Part shown: positions 17,163-27,189 of the stretch, piece after piece
How the letters are laid out: each line of letters opens with the position of its first letter
Position numbering within the stretch: the first letter of the stretch is position 1
Source of the DNA: Coprobacillaceae bacterium UN01-12pH3A
GTDB taxonomy: Bacteria > Bacillota_I > Bacilli_A > Erysipelotrichales > Coprobacillaceae
Length of the DNA: 64,000 nt
Assembly: GCA_027676805.1 (NCBI GenBank)
Contig: JAQENU010000003.1
Span: forward strand, 102,815-166,814
Direction: 5' to 3'
Notes under the pieces: generated by a model
Databases searched by the model: none
What the model was told of the DNA's origin: nothing
What the model saw: only the letters and a program-made list of their open reading frames with translations
Position numbers and translations under genes: made by a program

Positions 17163-19886
17163 TTATTTTGTGTTTAAATAGCGCCATTCATATTGTTCCA
17201 TCGGAATCGGCTTACTGAAGAGGAATCCCTGTACGGTTTTAACTCCGCAAGTTTTTAGCACTTCAAACTGAGCTTCGTTTTCTACGCCTTCTGCGATTAG
17301 ATGAATGCCTCTTTTATTGCATACTCCAACCATCGCTTCAACGATCGACTGCGCATACATATTCGACACAATATCTTTAACAAAGCCCTGATCAATCTTT
17401 AAAATATCAAATTGAGCCGTAGCTAATAAGGCAAGATTTGAACTCTCTGCACCAAAATCATCTACCGATACTAAGAATCCGGCTTCTCTGATCTGATTGA
17501 TTCGATCAGTTAAACTCCTGCAGTTAGCTGAGCAGGTGCTCTCTGTTATTTCTACTTCTAAATATTGCTTAGGTATTCCATATTTTTTAATAATCGTTTC
17601 CAATTTTTCTAATAAACTGTCTTCCATAAAGGTGCTGCGTGAAAAGTTGCTCGATATTGGAAACAGCTTTTTGCCCTGCTGCTGCCATTTTTGGAGCTGG
17701 GCACAGACAGTTTCAAAAACATAGAAATCAATTTTACTGATCTGATACGTATTTTCAAGTACCGGAATAAAACGATCCGGCGGCTGAACCATGCCGTCAT
17801 CATCTAAATAACGAACCAAGGCTTCAGCACCTACCAGTGCATGAGTTTCTACGTCAAGCTTTGCCTGCAAGTACACTTGAAATTTTTTATTGGCAATTTT
17901 ATCTTTGAGCACCTCTGGATCAGATAGGTAATCCAGCACATCGTTTTGATGACGATAACGTCCGGTCTCAAGATGACGATGATAGAATTCTTTTTTATCG
18001 GTATACATGAATTCATCTGCCTGATTAATGATCTTTTGAATTTGATGACAGCTGCTTTCCCATTTATAACCGATCGCAGCAGCACATTCCTCCTGAGCTA
18101 AGTTGTTTTTCAACTGATAAAGATTCTCTTTGAAATCTTCTTCTTTCACATCAAGACAGATAACAATAAATTCATCTCCCCCGATTCGATAAAAAGATCC
18201 GTTTACAATACTCTTTTGAATAATATCTGCACATTTTTTTAATAAAGCATCTCCGGCATCATGTCCCAATTGATCGTTGACTTCTTTTAGTCCATTGACA
18301 TCTAAATAGATGACCCCTACCGATTCTTCTTTTTCTATCAGCTTATTAATATCTTGAATGTAGCGGTTTCGATTATAAAAAGAAGTTAAAGTATCAATAT
18401 AACTCAAATGATAAAGTGCTTTCTCATCTTCTTCTCTGCGCATTGCCAGCATGATGTAATAGCGAAGCGTTTCTAAGAACGTAACTGCATTTTCCATAAG
18501 ATTTTGATCAGGGTTATCTAACCCAATACAGCCATCTAACACTCCTTCACGTTCTAATGGCACCATAATCACACTTTGAATTCCCTGCTGAGCAAGAAAT
18601 TCATATTCATATGGCATATCTTTAATATTTTCAAGATCACTGATCACAATATTCTGCTGATGATCGAACATGTTCAGCCAGACTGCAAATTCTGATTTAG
18701 GCAGGTTCTGCAAATTATCTATCTGTGGTTCAATATCCTCTCTGCACCACTCTGCAATATTGGACATGTTCTCTCCGTGAAAAGCGAAAATATAAGCACG
18801 TTCCGCTAAGAATAACTCACCGATTCTTTTCAATACATGAGTAGCTGCATCAAGCATATCCTGATTACGATAAAACTCACGGATACATTCAACAAGAACA
18901 TTATCGCGTTCCACTCTGTTTTTCAATTCAATTTTTTCATTTGCTGCATCGGTTATATCGAACGCAATCTCCATTCTTGCTGGACGCCCCTCCCATTCCA
19001 TGAGACGGTCTTTTAGTAAATAATGCCGATGCGTAATCAGATTGGTATGCTCCCAAGTATAGGTTTCACCCTTTTTTAGATATTTTGTGGTACAGAACGG
19101 ACAAGGGGCATCCAGTCCTTGCAAAGCCTCATAACATTTTAAATGGGCATCATCCGTAATATTGAATGTCTTTTTCCCCATCTCATTCGCAAATAAAAGC
19201 TCATTTGTTTCCACATCAGATACATACAGTAATTCTGTAATCTCATTCATGGGAACCAGCAATTCCTGAAAACGTTGAGACAGCTGCTCCCCTTTTTTAC
19301 GGTTTTCCTCTTCAACAACATCCAACTGAATACGGCGCTTTTCTTGGAAAAAGGCATAAATGGTACAGAGAACTGCTACCAAGATAAAAATCCCGTTCAT
19401 ATAAATCAATTGATTACGAGCGCTGCCTACTGCTTCTTCTGTATAAACTTCAGCAGCCATCACCGTTTCATCCGCTAAATTGAAAAAGTCCTCACTTAAA
19501 TTAAATAAGTTATCTCCTGATGTTTCCTGCATACGATATCGCTCAATCTCTGCTTTGATTTCCTCCCATTCTGTACGCATTTGCATAAGTTGAGATTGGA
19601 ACGCCTCTGCTTCAAGCTTAATTAAATTCAAGTCTTTGCTGCCTTCACTAAGTCCAATCAAAATATTATCGATCCGCTCTATTAAGTTATCATCAGGATT
19701 ATAGTTCAATTCCTTTTTAATTAATCTTTGGGTAGCTCCTCGAACGATTCCGGTATAATTGATAATACGTGCATTCCCTTGCAGATTATTGATTGAACGA
19801 ATCGACAACATCCCACTCAATATTAAGGCAATACATAAAATAAATGGAACTGCTGCTATGCGCAGCTTAGATAACTTCTTCTTCAC
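17163..19886 (-). CDS. Membrane-bound GGDEF-EAL cyclic-di-GMP enzyme with PAS and GAF domains
   Basis: A 907-residue sensor. A transmembrane helix (about 8-28), an extracytoplasmic helical region and a second helix (about 160-178) are followed by a PAS-like domain with a CPFC pair, a GAF-like domain and a GGDEF domain with intact RIGGDEF. The C-terminal EAL domain has intact GAEALVRY, DDFGAESSN and QGFLFSKP motifs. Both synthesis and breakdown motifs look complete, so the net activity is not predictable. The longest frame starts at an unlikely TTG 33 bases upstream; the GTG at 19886 is chosen because AGGAGA stands in front of it. It is a single-gene unit. Confidence 0.87.
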   Translation of the reverse strand: MKKKLSKLRIAAVPFILCIALILSGMLSIRSINNLQGNARIINYTGIVRGATQRLIKKELNYNPDDNLIERIDNILIGLSEGSKDLNLIKLEAEAFQSQLMQMRTEWEEIKAEIERYRMQETSGDNLFNLSEDFFNLADETVMAAEVYTEEAVGSARNQLIYMNGIFILVAVLCTIYAFFQEKRRIQLDVVEEENRKKGEQLSQRFQELLVPMNEITELLYVSDVETNELLFANEMGKKTFNITDDAHLKCYEALQGLDAPCPFCTTKYLKKGETYTWEHTNLITHRHYLLKDRLMEWEGRPARMEIAFDITDAANEKIELKNRVERDNVLVECIREFYRNQDMLDAATHVLKRIGELFLAERAYIFAFHGENMSNIAEWCREDIEPQIDNLQNLPKSEFAVWLNMFDHQQNIVISDLENIKDMPYEYEFLAQQGIQSVIMVPLEREGVLDGCIGLDNPDQNLMENAVTFLETLRYYIMLAMRREEDEKALYHLSYIDTLTSFYNRNRYIQDINKLIEKEESVGVIYLDVNGLKEVNDQLGHDAGDALLKKCADIIQKSIVNGSFYRIGGDEFIVICLDVKEEDFKENLYQLKNNLAQEECAAAIGYKWESSCHQIQKIINQADEFMYTDKKEFYHRHLETGRYRHQNDVLDYLSDPEVLKDKIANKKFQVYLQAKLDVETHALVGAEALVRYLDDDGMVQPPDRFIPVLENTYQISKIDFYVFETVCAQLQKWQQQGKKLFPISSNFSRSTFMEDSLLEKLETIIKKYGIPKQYLEVEITESTCSANCRSLTDRINQIREAGFLVSVDDFGAESSNLALLATAQFDILKIDQGFVKDIVSNMYAQSIVEAMVGVCNKRGIHLIAEGVENEAQFEVLKTCGVKTVQGFLFSKPIPMEQYEWRYLNTK

Positions 19887-20055
19887 CAAAATCACTCTCC
19901 TATTGCAGTTGAACCCCAAATTTTTTAAATGCTTATATTTAGATACATTATACCATTTTTCTTACTAAAATTATGCTTTACTTTCTAAATAAATGAATTT
20001 GTAATCACCGATATAAATCATGAGAAACGTATTGTATTTACAACCAAATAAAAAG
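19887..20055. other. Upstream region of the GGDEF-EAL gene
   Basis: A short AT-rich gap between the GGDEF-EAL start and the BglG-type pseudogene. The two are not obviously linked. Confidence 0.4.
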
Positions 20056-20650
20056 CTATGCTTTAAACGCATAATTATTCACCATATATTCTATATTTTT
20101 ATTTAAAATAATCTGAAACCTTTCCCATGATGTAATTTCCTTAATCAATGCCTCATCAAACCGCGATGCACAGCCCTGCTGAAAACAATGGAAAGACAGC
20201 AGCAATTGATAAATAAATATCTCTAATCGTATACGATTGGCTGCTGATTAATATTAACCATAGGTTTCTGATCCTGCGCCGCATGGTTTAAAATAATTTT
20301 GAGACATCCTATCCTTGTGAATCAATAGGGTAATATGATGATAGTAGTCATAAATATCTATGATGCAAAATGTCTATGGAGTTTATCACCGGTAATTTTA
20401 AAACCGTAATTGGCTTTGCTGGTCAATGTTAAATGATAACGCTGTAGCACCTTTCGGATTCGATGAAACGTTTTAATTTAAGGAACGCTTATCGATAAAC
20501 AGCGAAACGACAATATAGTCCGCAGTCACATAGTCCCGCTCGAAAAGAATACAAAGTGTTTGATAGACTTGCATATCTTCATCTGTGGGAATCTCACTAA
20601 CATCCCCATAGCTTCCTAATTGTGGCAAAAGAATCTTTTGAAATATAAAC
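20056..20650 (-). pseudogene. Decayed BglG/Mga-type HTH regulator
   Basis: No intact frame spans this region, but minus-strand pieces line up as one protein. First comes an HTH segment (YVTADYIVVSLFIDKRSLN), then after a single extra T near 20475 the wing (KVLQRYHLTLTSKANYGFKI then TGDKLHR). A further frame change follows near 20370, and a helical tail (QQGCASRFDEALIKEITSWE) ends at a stop near 20057. Order and spacing match the N-terminal HTH and following region of BglG/LicR/Mga-like regulators. The PRD and PTS domains are missing. It lies just downstream of the beta-helix surface proteins and may once have regulated them. Confidence 0.6.
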
Positions 20651-20712
20651 CCAGTCCTATTTTATTCATCTGTAAATAAAAAGGAAACTGAAATATCAGT
20701 CTCCTGTCAATA

Positions 20713-22704
20713 TTATTTATTCAGCAATTCTTTTCTCTTTTTATCCAATACTAAGATAAGTCCGCTGATAAGAGCTGCTCCGGCAAAAGAAGCAATGAGT
20801 GAAACATTATTTTCATCTCCAGTATCTACTTGTTGTTCTGTTTTTGTGGTAGTTATTTCAGATGGTTCTGATGTTAATGATTCAGCCGGTTTTTCAGGCT
20901 GTAAATCGATAACAGGCAGTTTATCCTCTAATATTACCAAGGCATAAGTTGAAAAACGATCGGTCTTAAATGAGAGGGTTCCATCTTCATTCACAGTCAC
21001 ATCTAAAAATTCAGATTCATCATTATGAATACGTAATATACCCAGTGATTGGTCTTGGAAATCAAAATCTCTTGGCAATACGATGGTATAAGTAATTTCT
21101 TTATCTAATTGGTTCATTGTCCCTAAAACTTCATTTGTATTTGTAAGGAACTGTATACTTAAATCAAAGTACTGGACTACATTCAGTGTTTGATTGTCGC
21201 TTACTGCTATAGTCTTGATCTCTGCTATCAAATCTGCTTCATTTTGAGAGAGCTCCTTTTCATCCAGTCTTGTCATCACAGTCTTAGCATTAATAGCTTT
21301 TCCTGATTGAATCGCTTGTTTAAGGTTCTCTATTGTATTCGCATCAACTTTCTGATCAGATATCGAACCGTTGGTAATAATTGCCTGTACCACATCAGTC
21401 ACATTATCTTTTAAAGTTTCTTGAGAAACAGGATCACTTATTGTTATCTGTATATTTTCATTTGGTTTAAGATTCTTATCCGGCTGTTCTATTTCTATTG
21501 AAGTCACACTTATATGACAAACGGCACTTAAATTTCCTACTTTCGCTGTGATTGTAGCAATTCCATTTGCTTTCGCCTCCACAACTCCCTCTGCATTTAC
21601 AGTTGCCACATTGGCATCACTGGTACTCCATATTACATTATCTAATGTACTTTCAGGTGTAAGTGTTGCTTTTAAAGTAAAGGCAGCACCCACACTTAAT
21701 GAGTGCGTAGATTCAGAAAGTGTTATGGCAGTGGCACTTTGAGCTACTTCGTAGAAAGTATCCACTTGAATACAGCTATATCCCTCTTTTAAAAATGCAC
21801 TGACATCATGTTGAAACTGTCCGCCAGATATAGTGGTATCCACATAACCATCCGCAGATGAATCGAAGATGATATCTGCACCAAACGTACCGTTAAACGT
21901 TCCGCCACTAATTCTATTTGTTGTTGTTTGGCTTGCAGTGTCAAAATAGTTTGCGAACGTATAGCGATCTTGTAGCGGCTGATTAAATGTACCGCCCAAA
22001 ACCACTGTAGTAGCAGGTCCTTCCCAAAATCTTGTTAAAAGGGTTGCATTCCCGCCATTAAAATTTCCGTTATTGATTATAGCATAGCCACTGTTTTGGA
22101 TCGCAGCGAAACGATCATTGGTGGTACAAGTAAATGTTCCGCCATTAATTGTTAATTCACCATATAAATCCGCACTTGCATCATCATTTTTAATAACAAT
22201 CCCTGAATCTGTGAAAGTCCCATCTGAAATTGTCATCTTTCCCATATTCTTAATTAATGCTGAATTTTTTGTTCCATTTTGTTCTTTTTCATTAAGAGTA
22301 TCATCTGTAAATGTACCGTTGACAATATTCGTAGTCCCGTTATTTTCAATTAAATAGCCATAGCCCGTTTTAGTCATATTACCATTTCCGGTTATTTCTA
22401 AATAGCCATTTACGACTAATCCCGCGCCATTTTCTTTTTGCAGGGTTAATGTTTTTCCATTTAAATCTAACTGAACACGTTTATCTTCTGCCACTGTCAT
22501 TTGCGGCTGAGTAATATTATCTTGCAGTATCAATGATCCATTTCCTTTTTCTATCGCTTCTGCTAATGTATCAAAAACAGCTCCGGAACTATCCTGAATA
22601 GAATGATCCGCAGCATAAAGATTCATTGGTACATTCATTAGTCCTACGAACATAAATCCCATGACAAAAATACTTAAGGTTTTCATCTTTATAGACTTTT
22701 TCAT
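20713..22704 (-). CDS. Surface protein: beta-helix repeats, Ig-like domain, sorting-like C terminus
   Basis: A 663-residue secreted protein. It has a signal peptide (1-31, ending near LYAAD), then about 300 residues of NGGTF/SGGTFNG-type repeats predicted to form a right-handed beta-helix. A BIG_2 (Ig-like) domain at about 325-400 (LSVGAAFTLKATLTP, IATITAKVG) and a mixed domain to about 600 follow. The C terminus has a polar stretch, VDTGDENN in place of LPxTG, a hydrophobic helix and a KKRKE tail. This is a sortase-type sorting signal with a non-canonical pentapeptide. The probable role is an adhesin or matrix-binding protein. It is paired with the larger surface protein upstream, 106 bases away. 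Confidence 0.78.
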   Translation of the reverse strand: MKKSIKMKTLSIFVMGFMFVGLMNVPMNLYAADHSIQDSSGAVFDTLAEAIEKGNGSLILQDNITQPQMTVAEDKRVQLDLNGKTLTLQKENGAGLVVNGYLEITGNGNMTKTGYGYLIENNGTTNIVNGTFTDDTLNEKEQNGTKNSALIKNMGKMTISDGTFTDSGIVIKNDDASADLYGELTINGGTFTCTTNDRFAAIQNSGYAIINNGNFNGGNATLLTRFWEGPATTVVLGGTFNQPLQDRYTFANYFDTASQTTTNRISGGTFNGTFGADIIFDSSADGYVDTTISGGQFQHDVSAFLKEGYSCIQVDTFYEVAQSATAITLSESTHSLSVGAAFTLKATLTPESTLDNVIWSTSDANVATVNAEGVVEAKANGIATITAKVGNLSAVCHISVTSIEIEQPDKNLKPNENIQITISDPVSQETLKDNVTDVVQAIITNGSISDQKVDANTIENLKQAIQSGKAINAKTVMTRLDEKELSQNEADLIAEIKTIAVSDNQTLNVVQYFDLSIQFLTNTNEVLGTMNQLDKEITYTIVLPRDFDFQDQSLGILRIHNDESEFLDVTVNEDGTLSFKTDRFSTYALVILEDKLPVIDLQPEKPAESLTSEPSEITTTKTEQQVDTGDENNVSLIASFAGAALISGLILVLDKKRKELLNK

Positions 22705-22810
22705 CGTTTAATTCTCCTATATCAATAACAAAGTCCTTGCTTAATATTACAGAGAGAAACCAAAACGGTTCCTCCCTAACTTTTTATACCTTGTCATTGT
22801 ATCTAAAGCA

Positions 22811-25800
22811 TTATTGCTTTAATCCTTTTTTTCTAAATACAAATATTGCTCCGGCACTCATTAACAGCATCACAAAAGTTGAAAGAATAGCTGTTGAATC
22901 CTGTGTTGACGGATTTGCCTGATCAGACGGAACTTCCGGATCAGATGGAGCTTCCGGATCAGACGGATTCACAATTTCAATCTCCGGAATCTGATTTCTC
23001 ATTTCTAATAATAAGGCATATTCTTTACTCAATTCCTTTTGTTCCTGTTCAGATAACTGCGCATAATCTGTCAATGCTTTATCGATACTCGCCAAATCTT
23101 CATTCGTTATTGAAGCGACATCTTTAGATAAAATTGACTGATGCGTATTCTTAAATGTATCTACTGCATCTTGAAGCCCTTTTATTTGATCACGTAATGC
23201 AGCTAAGCTCTTATATTCCGAATGTAATTGATCTTGTGCTCTTTTTGACAGCTGATCATAATTATCAATTGCTTCATTAATACGATCTAAATCACTGAGC
23301 GTAGTATCTTTCATTTCTTTATTGATTACATCCTGATATGTATCTTGATAGTTCTGTATTTCGCTTTGAACAAGATCCAGTGCTATTTTTAACTCATTTA
23401 AATGACTGTCTTCATTCTGTAGCAATGCTTTGGTTTCTTCATCTAATTGATCAAAAGCATTTATCGCTGCTTGAACTTTAGATATTTTATCTAATGTTAT
23501 CGTATCTTTATCTTCATTTAAAATGTTTTTAAAATCATTTAAGAATTTTACTTTCTGTGCATTTTCTTTGATGGTATACTCCCCATTAACAAAAATCACA
23601 TTATATTTATCACTTGTTGATTTTCCGGTAATCACATATTTACCAATGGCTGTACCTTCCGCTTTGGTTAGTTCAGCCTTTAAGTCTTCAATGGTATCTC
23701 CGGTCTGTAGTGCCCCTTTAGAAATTTTCATTGTTAACGGAGCAAAGGCATATCCTTCCTGAGTAGATTGATTGTCAATCGTTACTTGAATATCTAATTT
23801 TGAAATTTCATAAATCTGATATATAAAACCTGATGTTTTATAAGTTCCGCTGCTGTCTGTCACCGTCTTTTTCACATTAATTTGAACTACATATTTTCCT
23901 GGTAATGTTGGTTTTTCATTTCTATAGATATATTCTGAGTAATTCTCATCAATTCCTTCTGAATACTCAGCATAGCTGATGTCTACAGAATCCGTATCCG
24001 TTACCCCATTTAACTTAGGTGTATAATCTTCTCCATAAGCATAATGAGTTCCATCCGCTTTTGTTAATCCGCTAATACTGACATTTGGATCTTTACTATA
24101 GTCAATGACTTTTAAAATATAAAGATTACCGGCATCATCCACAGCCAGTTCACGCCCATCAGGATTAGTGATATATGAATTTTTCAATAAATCTTTAGCT
24201 TTAATCCCGTTGACTACTTCTTTTCCCGGAACAAAATCATTAGATAAGTTTAATCTTAATTTGAAATCATCCCTGCAGTTTTCAGTTGCTGTTAAGGAAA
24301 CCTTATTAGCAGAGGTCAGATAACAGATCCCATCTAATGCCACTCCATCCAATTTAATAAAATTAATATCACTCGTTGCATTTTTATTGTCTACATAAAT
24401 AGCACCGTTGTCAGAGACTTCAAAACCTTTATCAGAGTTATTAATGCTTCCTCCTGAAAGTGTTATCGCTTTATTCCCATTTCCTACATACAATTCTGTA
24501 CCTAAAGCAAAAGCATTGATTGCTTTTCCAGAATTAACCGCTGTGTTATCTATCAATGTTCCACCATTCATTGTGAAGGTCATTGTATCACTTTCACCGG
24601 CATTTAACATTGCGATACCACCACCATGGGATACAGAAATATTGTTGTGGATAAGTCCGCCACTCATTTCAAAATCAGATCCATTAGATACCATAGCAAT
24701 AGCGCCACCGTTAGCTTGGTCGTTCGTTCCAATTTCCGGCCAATTGGCAAAATTACGTTCTATGGTTCCATTGTTCAAAATGACTTTCCCACCAGCTATC
24801 GCAATGGCACCGCCCTGTCCAAATGTACATTGGTTATCTTGAATAAGAATATTGCTTTCACCGCTTGTGGAAGCGCCAATGGTAACCACCGATTGATCGG
24901 CTGCATAAACAGCTCCGCCACTATGTGCACGGTTATGAAGAATATTCACATCAGCGGCAATATTAACAATGCTGTTTTCCCCTGCATAGATGGCGCCACC
25001 TTGTCCTACAGATGATAGACTTTCTGTATAACTTGGTGCAAAAGTACTGTTTTTTCCAAAATATGTATCATTAAATTGAATAGTCCCGCCATTAACAGTT
25101 AATGTAGAATTACTTACATAAATAGCACCACCGAAAGCTGCTCTATTTGCTCCATTAATAACATTCAATTCATTATAATTCGAATCGTCAATCTCTGCTG
25201 TCCCACCAATAGTTCCGCCATTAATGTTTATAACTGAAGCATTATCGGCTGAAATAGCTCCGCCATAAGATACATCAGTATTAATAAACTCAACGCTTCC
25301 TTTTCGTTGTACATCGATATGAGTGGTAGCGTTTTGCTGTATTTCATAAACAGCTACAGATGCCATATCACTGAATGGATTTACTTTCACATTATTTTCA
25401 ATGCTTAAAAAATTTCCCGTGTCATAACAGCCAACACCTGTATTTCCTGTCCACTCACCATACAATTTAAAATCACTTTGAGCCGCTTCTGCCCATTTTT
25501 TCAATTCAAGATATGAGTCTTTTGTCAATTTTGCTGCGGCTGAAACCTCTGCCTCATTTTTTCCAGCATCATGTGCAGTGTACACTGCATTGACCCTGTT
25601 TGCCCATTGATCGAATAAATACTGCATATAGGTCGCACTATCCATATCCGGATCAAGTCCTAAGCTTGTCATTGTCTTCCTTGTTTGAAAATTTGCTTCA
25701 CATGGATAGCCAACTAAATCACATTCATCTGTTAATGTATACGTTGCTCCGCCAAGGGTAACAACCGCTTCTGATTTCATTAGACTGCCATTGTTGGTGA

Positions 25801-26182
25801 TGTTTCCACCATTCATTTCCACCGTTCCGCCATGACTTACAATGGCTGTATCTGCATTATTCATAAGTGTTCCGCTATTGATCACTAATTTACCACCGGC
25901 TTCTACCTTCACAATAGCTTCGCTGCCTTTTACTACATTGTCCCGATTTCCATCAATAGTGGCATCAATGGTTAATGTTGCCCCATTCTTAACGACATAC
26001 ATATCTCCATAAAATCCATCGGCTCTTTTCACCGTTCCGCTTACAGTCTGACTGCCTGTAATGACTTGCGTTGCATCAATCATTCCATCTGCTGCATAAA
26101 TATTTTCTTTTCCCAGAAAGGGAACAGACAACATTGCTGTCAACGCTAAAATAGTCATGCTTTTAAATACATTCTTTTTCAT
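22811..26182 (-). CDS. Large surface protein with beta-helix, MBG-like and helical repeat regions
   Basis: A 1123-residue secreted protein with a signal peptide (1-30). From about 35 to 640 there are repeats of the type GGAIYV/NGGTI and DNxAxxSGG, typical of autotransporter-like right-handed beta-helices. From about 650 to 850 lie MBG-type beta domains (YIYRNEKPTLPGKYVVQI, KYNVIFVNGEYTIK). Then come three helical repeats of about 55 residues, each with an IDxYDQL/FDQLDEE-like core. A short PSDPE repeat precedes a membrane helix with an RKKGLKQ tail. No LPxTG-like motif is clear before that helix, so anchoring may be sortase-independent or use STQDS. A divergent HTH gene lies 188 bases upstream. 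Confidence 0.8.
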   Translation of the reverse strand: MKKNVFKSMTILALTAMLSVPFLGKENIYAADGMIDATQVITGSQTVSGTVKRADGFYGDMYVVKNGATLTIDATIDGNRDNVVKGSEAIVKVEAGGKLVINSGTLMNNADTAIVSHGGTVEMNGGNITNNGSLMKSEAVVTLGGATYTLTDECDLVGYPCEANFQTRKTMTSLGLDPDMDSATYMQYLFDQWANRVNAVYTAHDAGKNEAEVSAAAKLTKDSYLELKKWAEAAQSDFKLYGEWTGNTGVGCYDTGNFLSIENNVKVNPFSDMASVAVYEIQQNATTHIDVQRKGSVEFINTDVSYGGAISADNASVININGGTIGGTAEIDDSNYNELNVINGANRAAFGGAIYVSNSTLTVNGGTIQFNDTYFGKNSTFAPSYTESLSSVGQGGAIYAGENSIVNIAADVNILHNRAHSGGAVYAADQSVVTIGASTSGESNILIQDNQCTFGQGGAIAIAGGKVILNNGTIERNFANWPEIGTNDQANGGAIAMVSNGSDFEMSGGLIHNNISVSHGGGIAMLNAGESDTMTFTMNGGTLIDNTAVNSGKAINAFALGTELYVGNGNKAITLSGGSINNSDKGFEVSDNGAIYVDNKNATSDINFIKLDGVALDGICYLTSANKVSLTATENCRDDFKLRLNLSNDFVPGKEVVNGIKAKDLLKNSYITNPDGRELAVDDAGNLYILKVIDYSKDPNVSISGLTKADGTHYAYGEDYTPKLNGVTDTDSVDISYAEYSEGIDENYSEYIYRNEKPTLPGKYVVQINVKKTVTDSSGTYKTSGFIYQIYEISKLDIQVTIDNQSTQEGYAFAPLTMKISKGALQTGDTIEDLKAELTKAEGTAIGKYVITGKSTSDKYNVIFVNGEYTIKENAQKVKFLNDFKNILNEDKDTITLDKISKVQAAINAFDQLDEETKALLQNEDSHLNELKIALDLVQSEIQNYQDTYQDVINKEMKDTTLSDLDRINEAIDNYDQLSKRAQDQLHSEYKSLAALRDQIKGLQDAVDTFKNTHQSILSKDVASITNEDLASIDKALTDYAQLSEQEQKELSKEYALLLEMRNQIPEIEIVNPSDPEAPSDPEVPSDQANPSTQDSTAILSTFVMLLMSAGAIFVFRKKGLKQ

Positions 26183-26370
26183 ATAATCCTCCCATCTACT
26201 TAAAATACTTATTTATATAAATAATTTTTCCTCACACTCCTCATTAATGGATTTCTATAATTATAATATCTTATTAATATGTATAAGAATAACTCCTTAT
26301 TAGGTGAGTGCTTATATAATGAGTTATAATATTGTAAATTGAAGATTATAATTAATTTTGGTGATAATGT

Positions 26371-26634
26371 ATGAATTATGGACAATTAATATTGCGAATA
26401 GAGGCTATTTTAAAAGAGAAAAACATAAGCAAAAACAAGATCTGTAAGGATTTAGACATCCCTAGATCGAATTTTAATCGTTACTGCAGAAACCAATTTC
26501 AGCGCATTGATGCAAATCTAGTTTGTAAATTATGTTATTATTTAGACTGCACTGTGAGTGAACTGATACACTATATTGAACCTGAACATGATAATAAAGA
26601 ATACATAATAAACTATAAAAATAATTCATTTTAA
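26371..26634 (+). CDS. Small Xre-type HTH DNA-binding protein
   Basis: An 87-residue protein, almost all helix-turn-helix: LKEKNISKNKICKDLDIPRS for the first two helices, then NFNRYCRNQF as recognition helix and LVCKLCYYLDCTVSELIHYI. The pattern matches HTH_26/Cro-CI types with a D-C-T-V-S-E-L motif. GGTGAT lies just before the ATG. It is divergent from the 1123-residue surface protein, with two TATAAT-like boxes in the shared upstream region, and is a candidate regulator of that gene or itself. It could be phage-derived, but no other phage genes lie nearby. Confidence 0.75.
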   Translation: MNYGQLILRIEAILKEKNISKNKICKDLDIPRSNFNRYCRNQFQRIDANLVCKLCYYLDCTVSELIHYIEPEHDNKEYIINYKNNSF

Positions 26635-26806
26635 AACTGCTTTTAACCCAATCTGAAAATAATAAATAAGAACATAGGTTCATTTAATATAAAAGGAATA
26701 CTATCTATCCAGCATTCCTGTTTTTTGCGTTCTATTCATTTTAATAAAGGAGCACAATGTTGCATTTTGAAATGGAAAATGCTAGAATAATAAAGCAACG
26801 AAGGAT

Positions 26807-26883
26807 GTCCTCGTAGCTCAGCTGGATAGAGCACACGCCTCCTAAGCGTGGGGTCGGAGGTTCAAATCCTCTCGTGGACGCCA
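26807..26883 (+). tRNA. tRNA-Arg (anticodon CCT)
   Basis: A complete cloverleaf of 77 bases with encoded CCA. The D arm is GCTC/GAGC, the anticodon stem CACGC/GCGTG surrounds a CTCCTAA loop with anticodon CCT, and the T arm is GGAGG-TTCAAAT-CCTCT. The acceptor stem has one T-T mismatch at pair 5. A promoter (TTGCAT-17-TAGAAT) starts at about 26760. Confidence 0.93.
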
Positions 26884-26918
26884 ATTTCAAATATTTAGAG
26901 GATACATTTACCTCTTGG

Positions 26919-26944
26919 GGACATAATTTATATGTCCTTTTTTT
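26919..26944 (+). terminator. Terminator of tRNA-Arg
   Basis: A 7-bp stem (GGACATA / TATGTCC) followed by seven T. Confidence 0.85.
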
Positions 26945-27189
26945 ACTGAAATATGCCACGTGCTTTAACCATAATAACGGTTACTATTAAATAATCTTAA
27001 TAAAAATAATTATTCATGAAAGAGAATATAAAAGATCATAATATACTATATCTGTAGTAATAAACAATCATTATAGGATTAAAATCACCTTAATAAATAT
27101 GTCTTTATAATTACCTTGATATTCAAAGATAAGTCATGTAGAATTTAAACAGAAATGGTTTGTTTTCAAAGAAAGGAAGTTTAGGCAAT

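Noticed and set aside
20040..20660. Insertion sequence remnant
   Set aside because: The legible pieces match a BglG/Mga-type HTH rather than a transposase, and no terminal repeats were found.
24408..25015. Long plus-strand frames inside the large surface protein gene
   Set aside because: They are antisense readings of the glycine/asparagine-rich beta-helix repeats and have no start signals.
26741..26959. Open frame on the minus strand across tRNA-Arg
   Set aside because: It is the antisense reading of the tRNA, a common false ORF.
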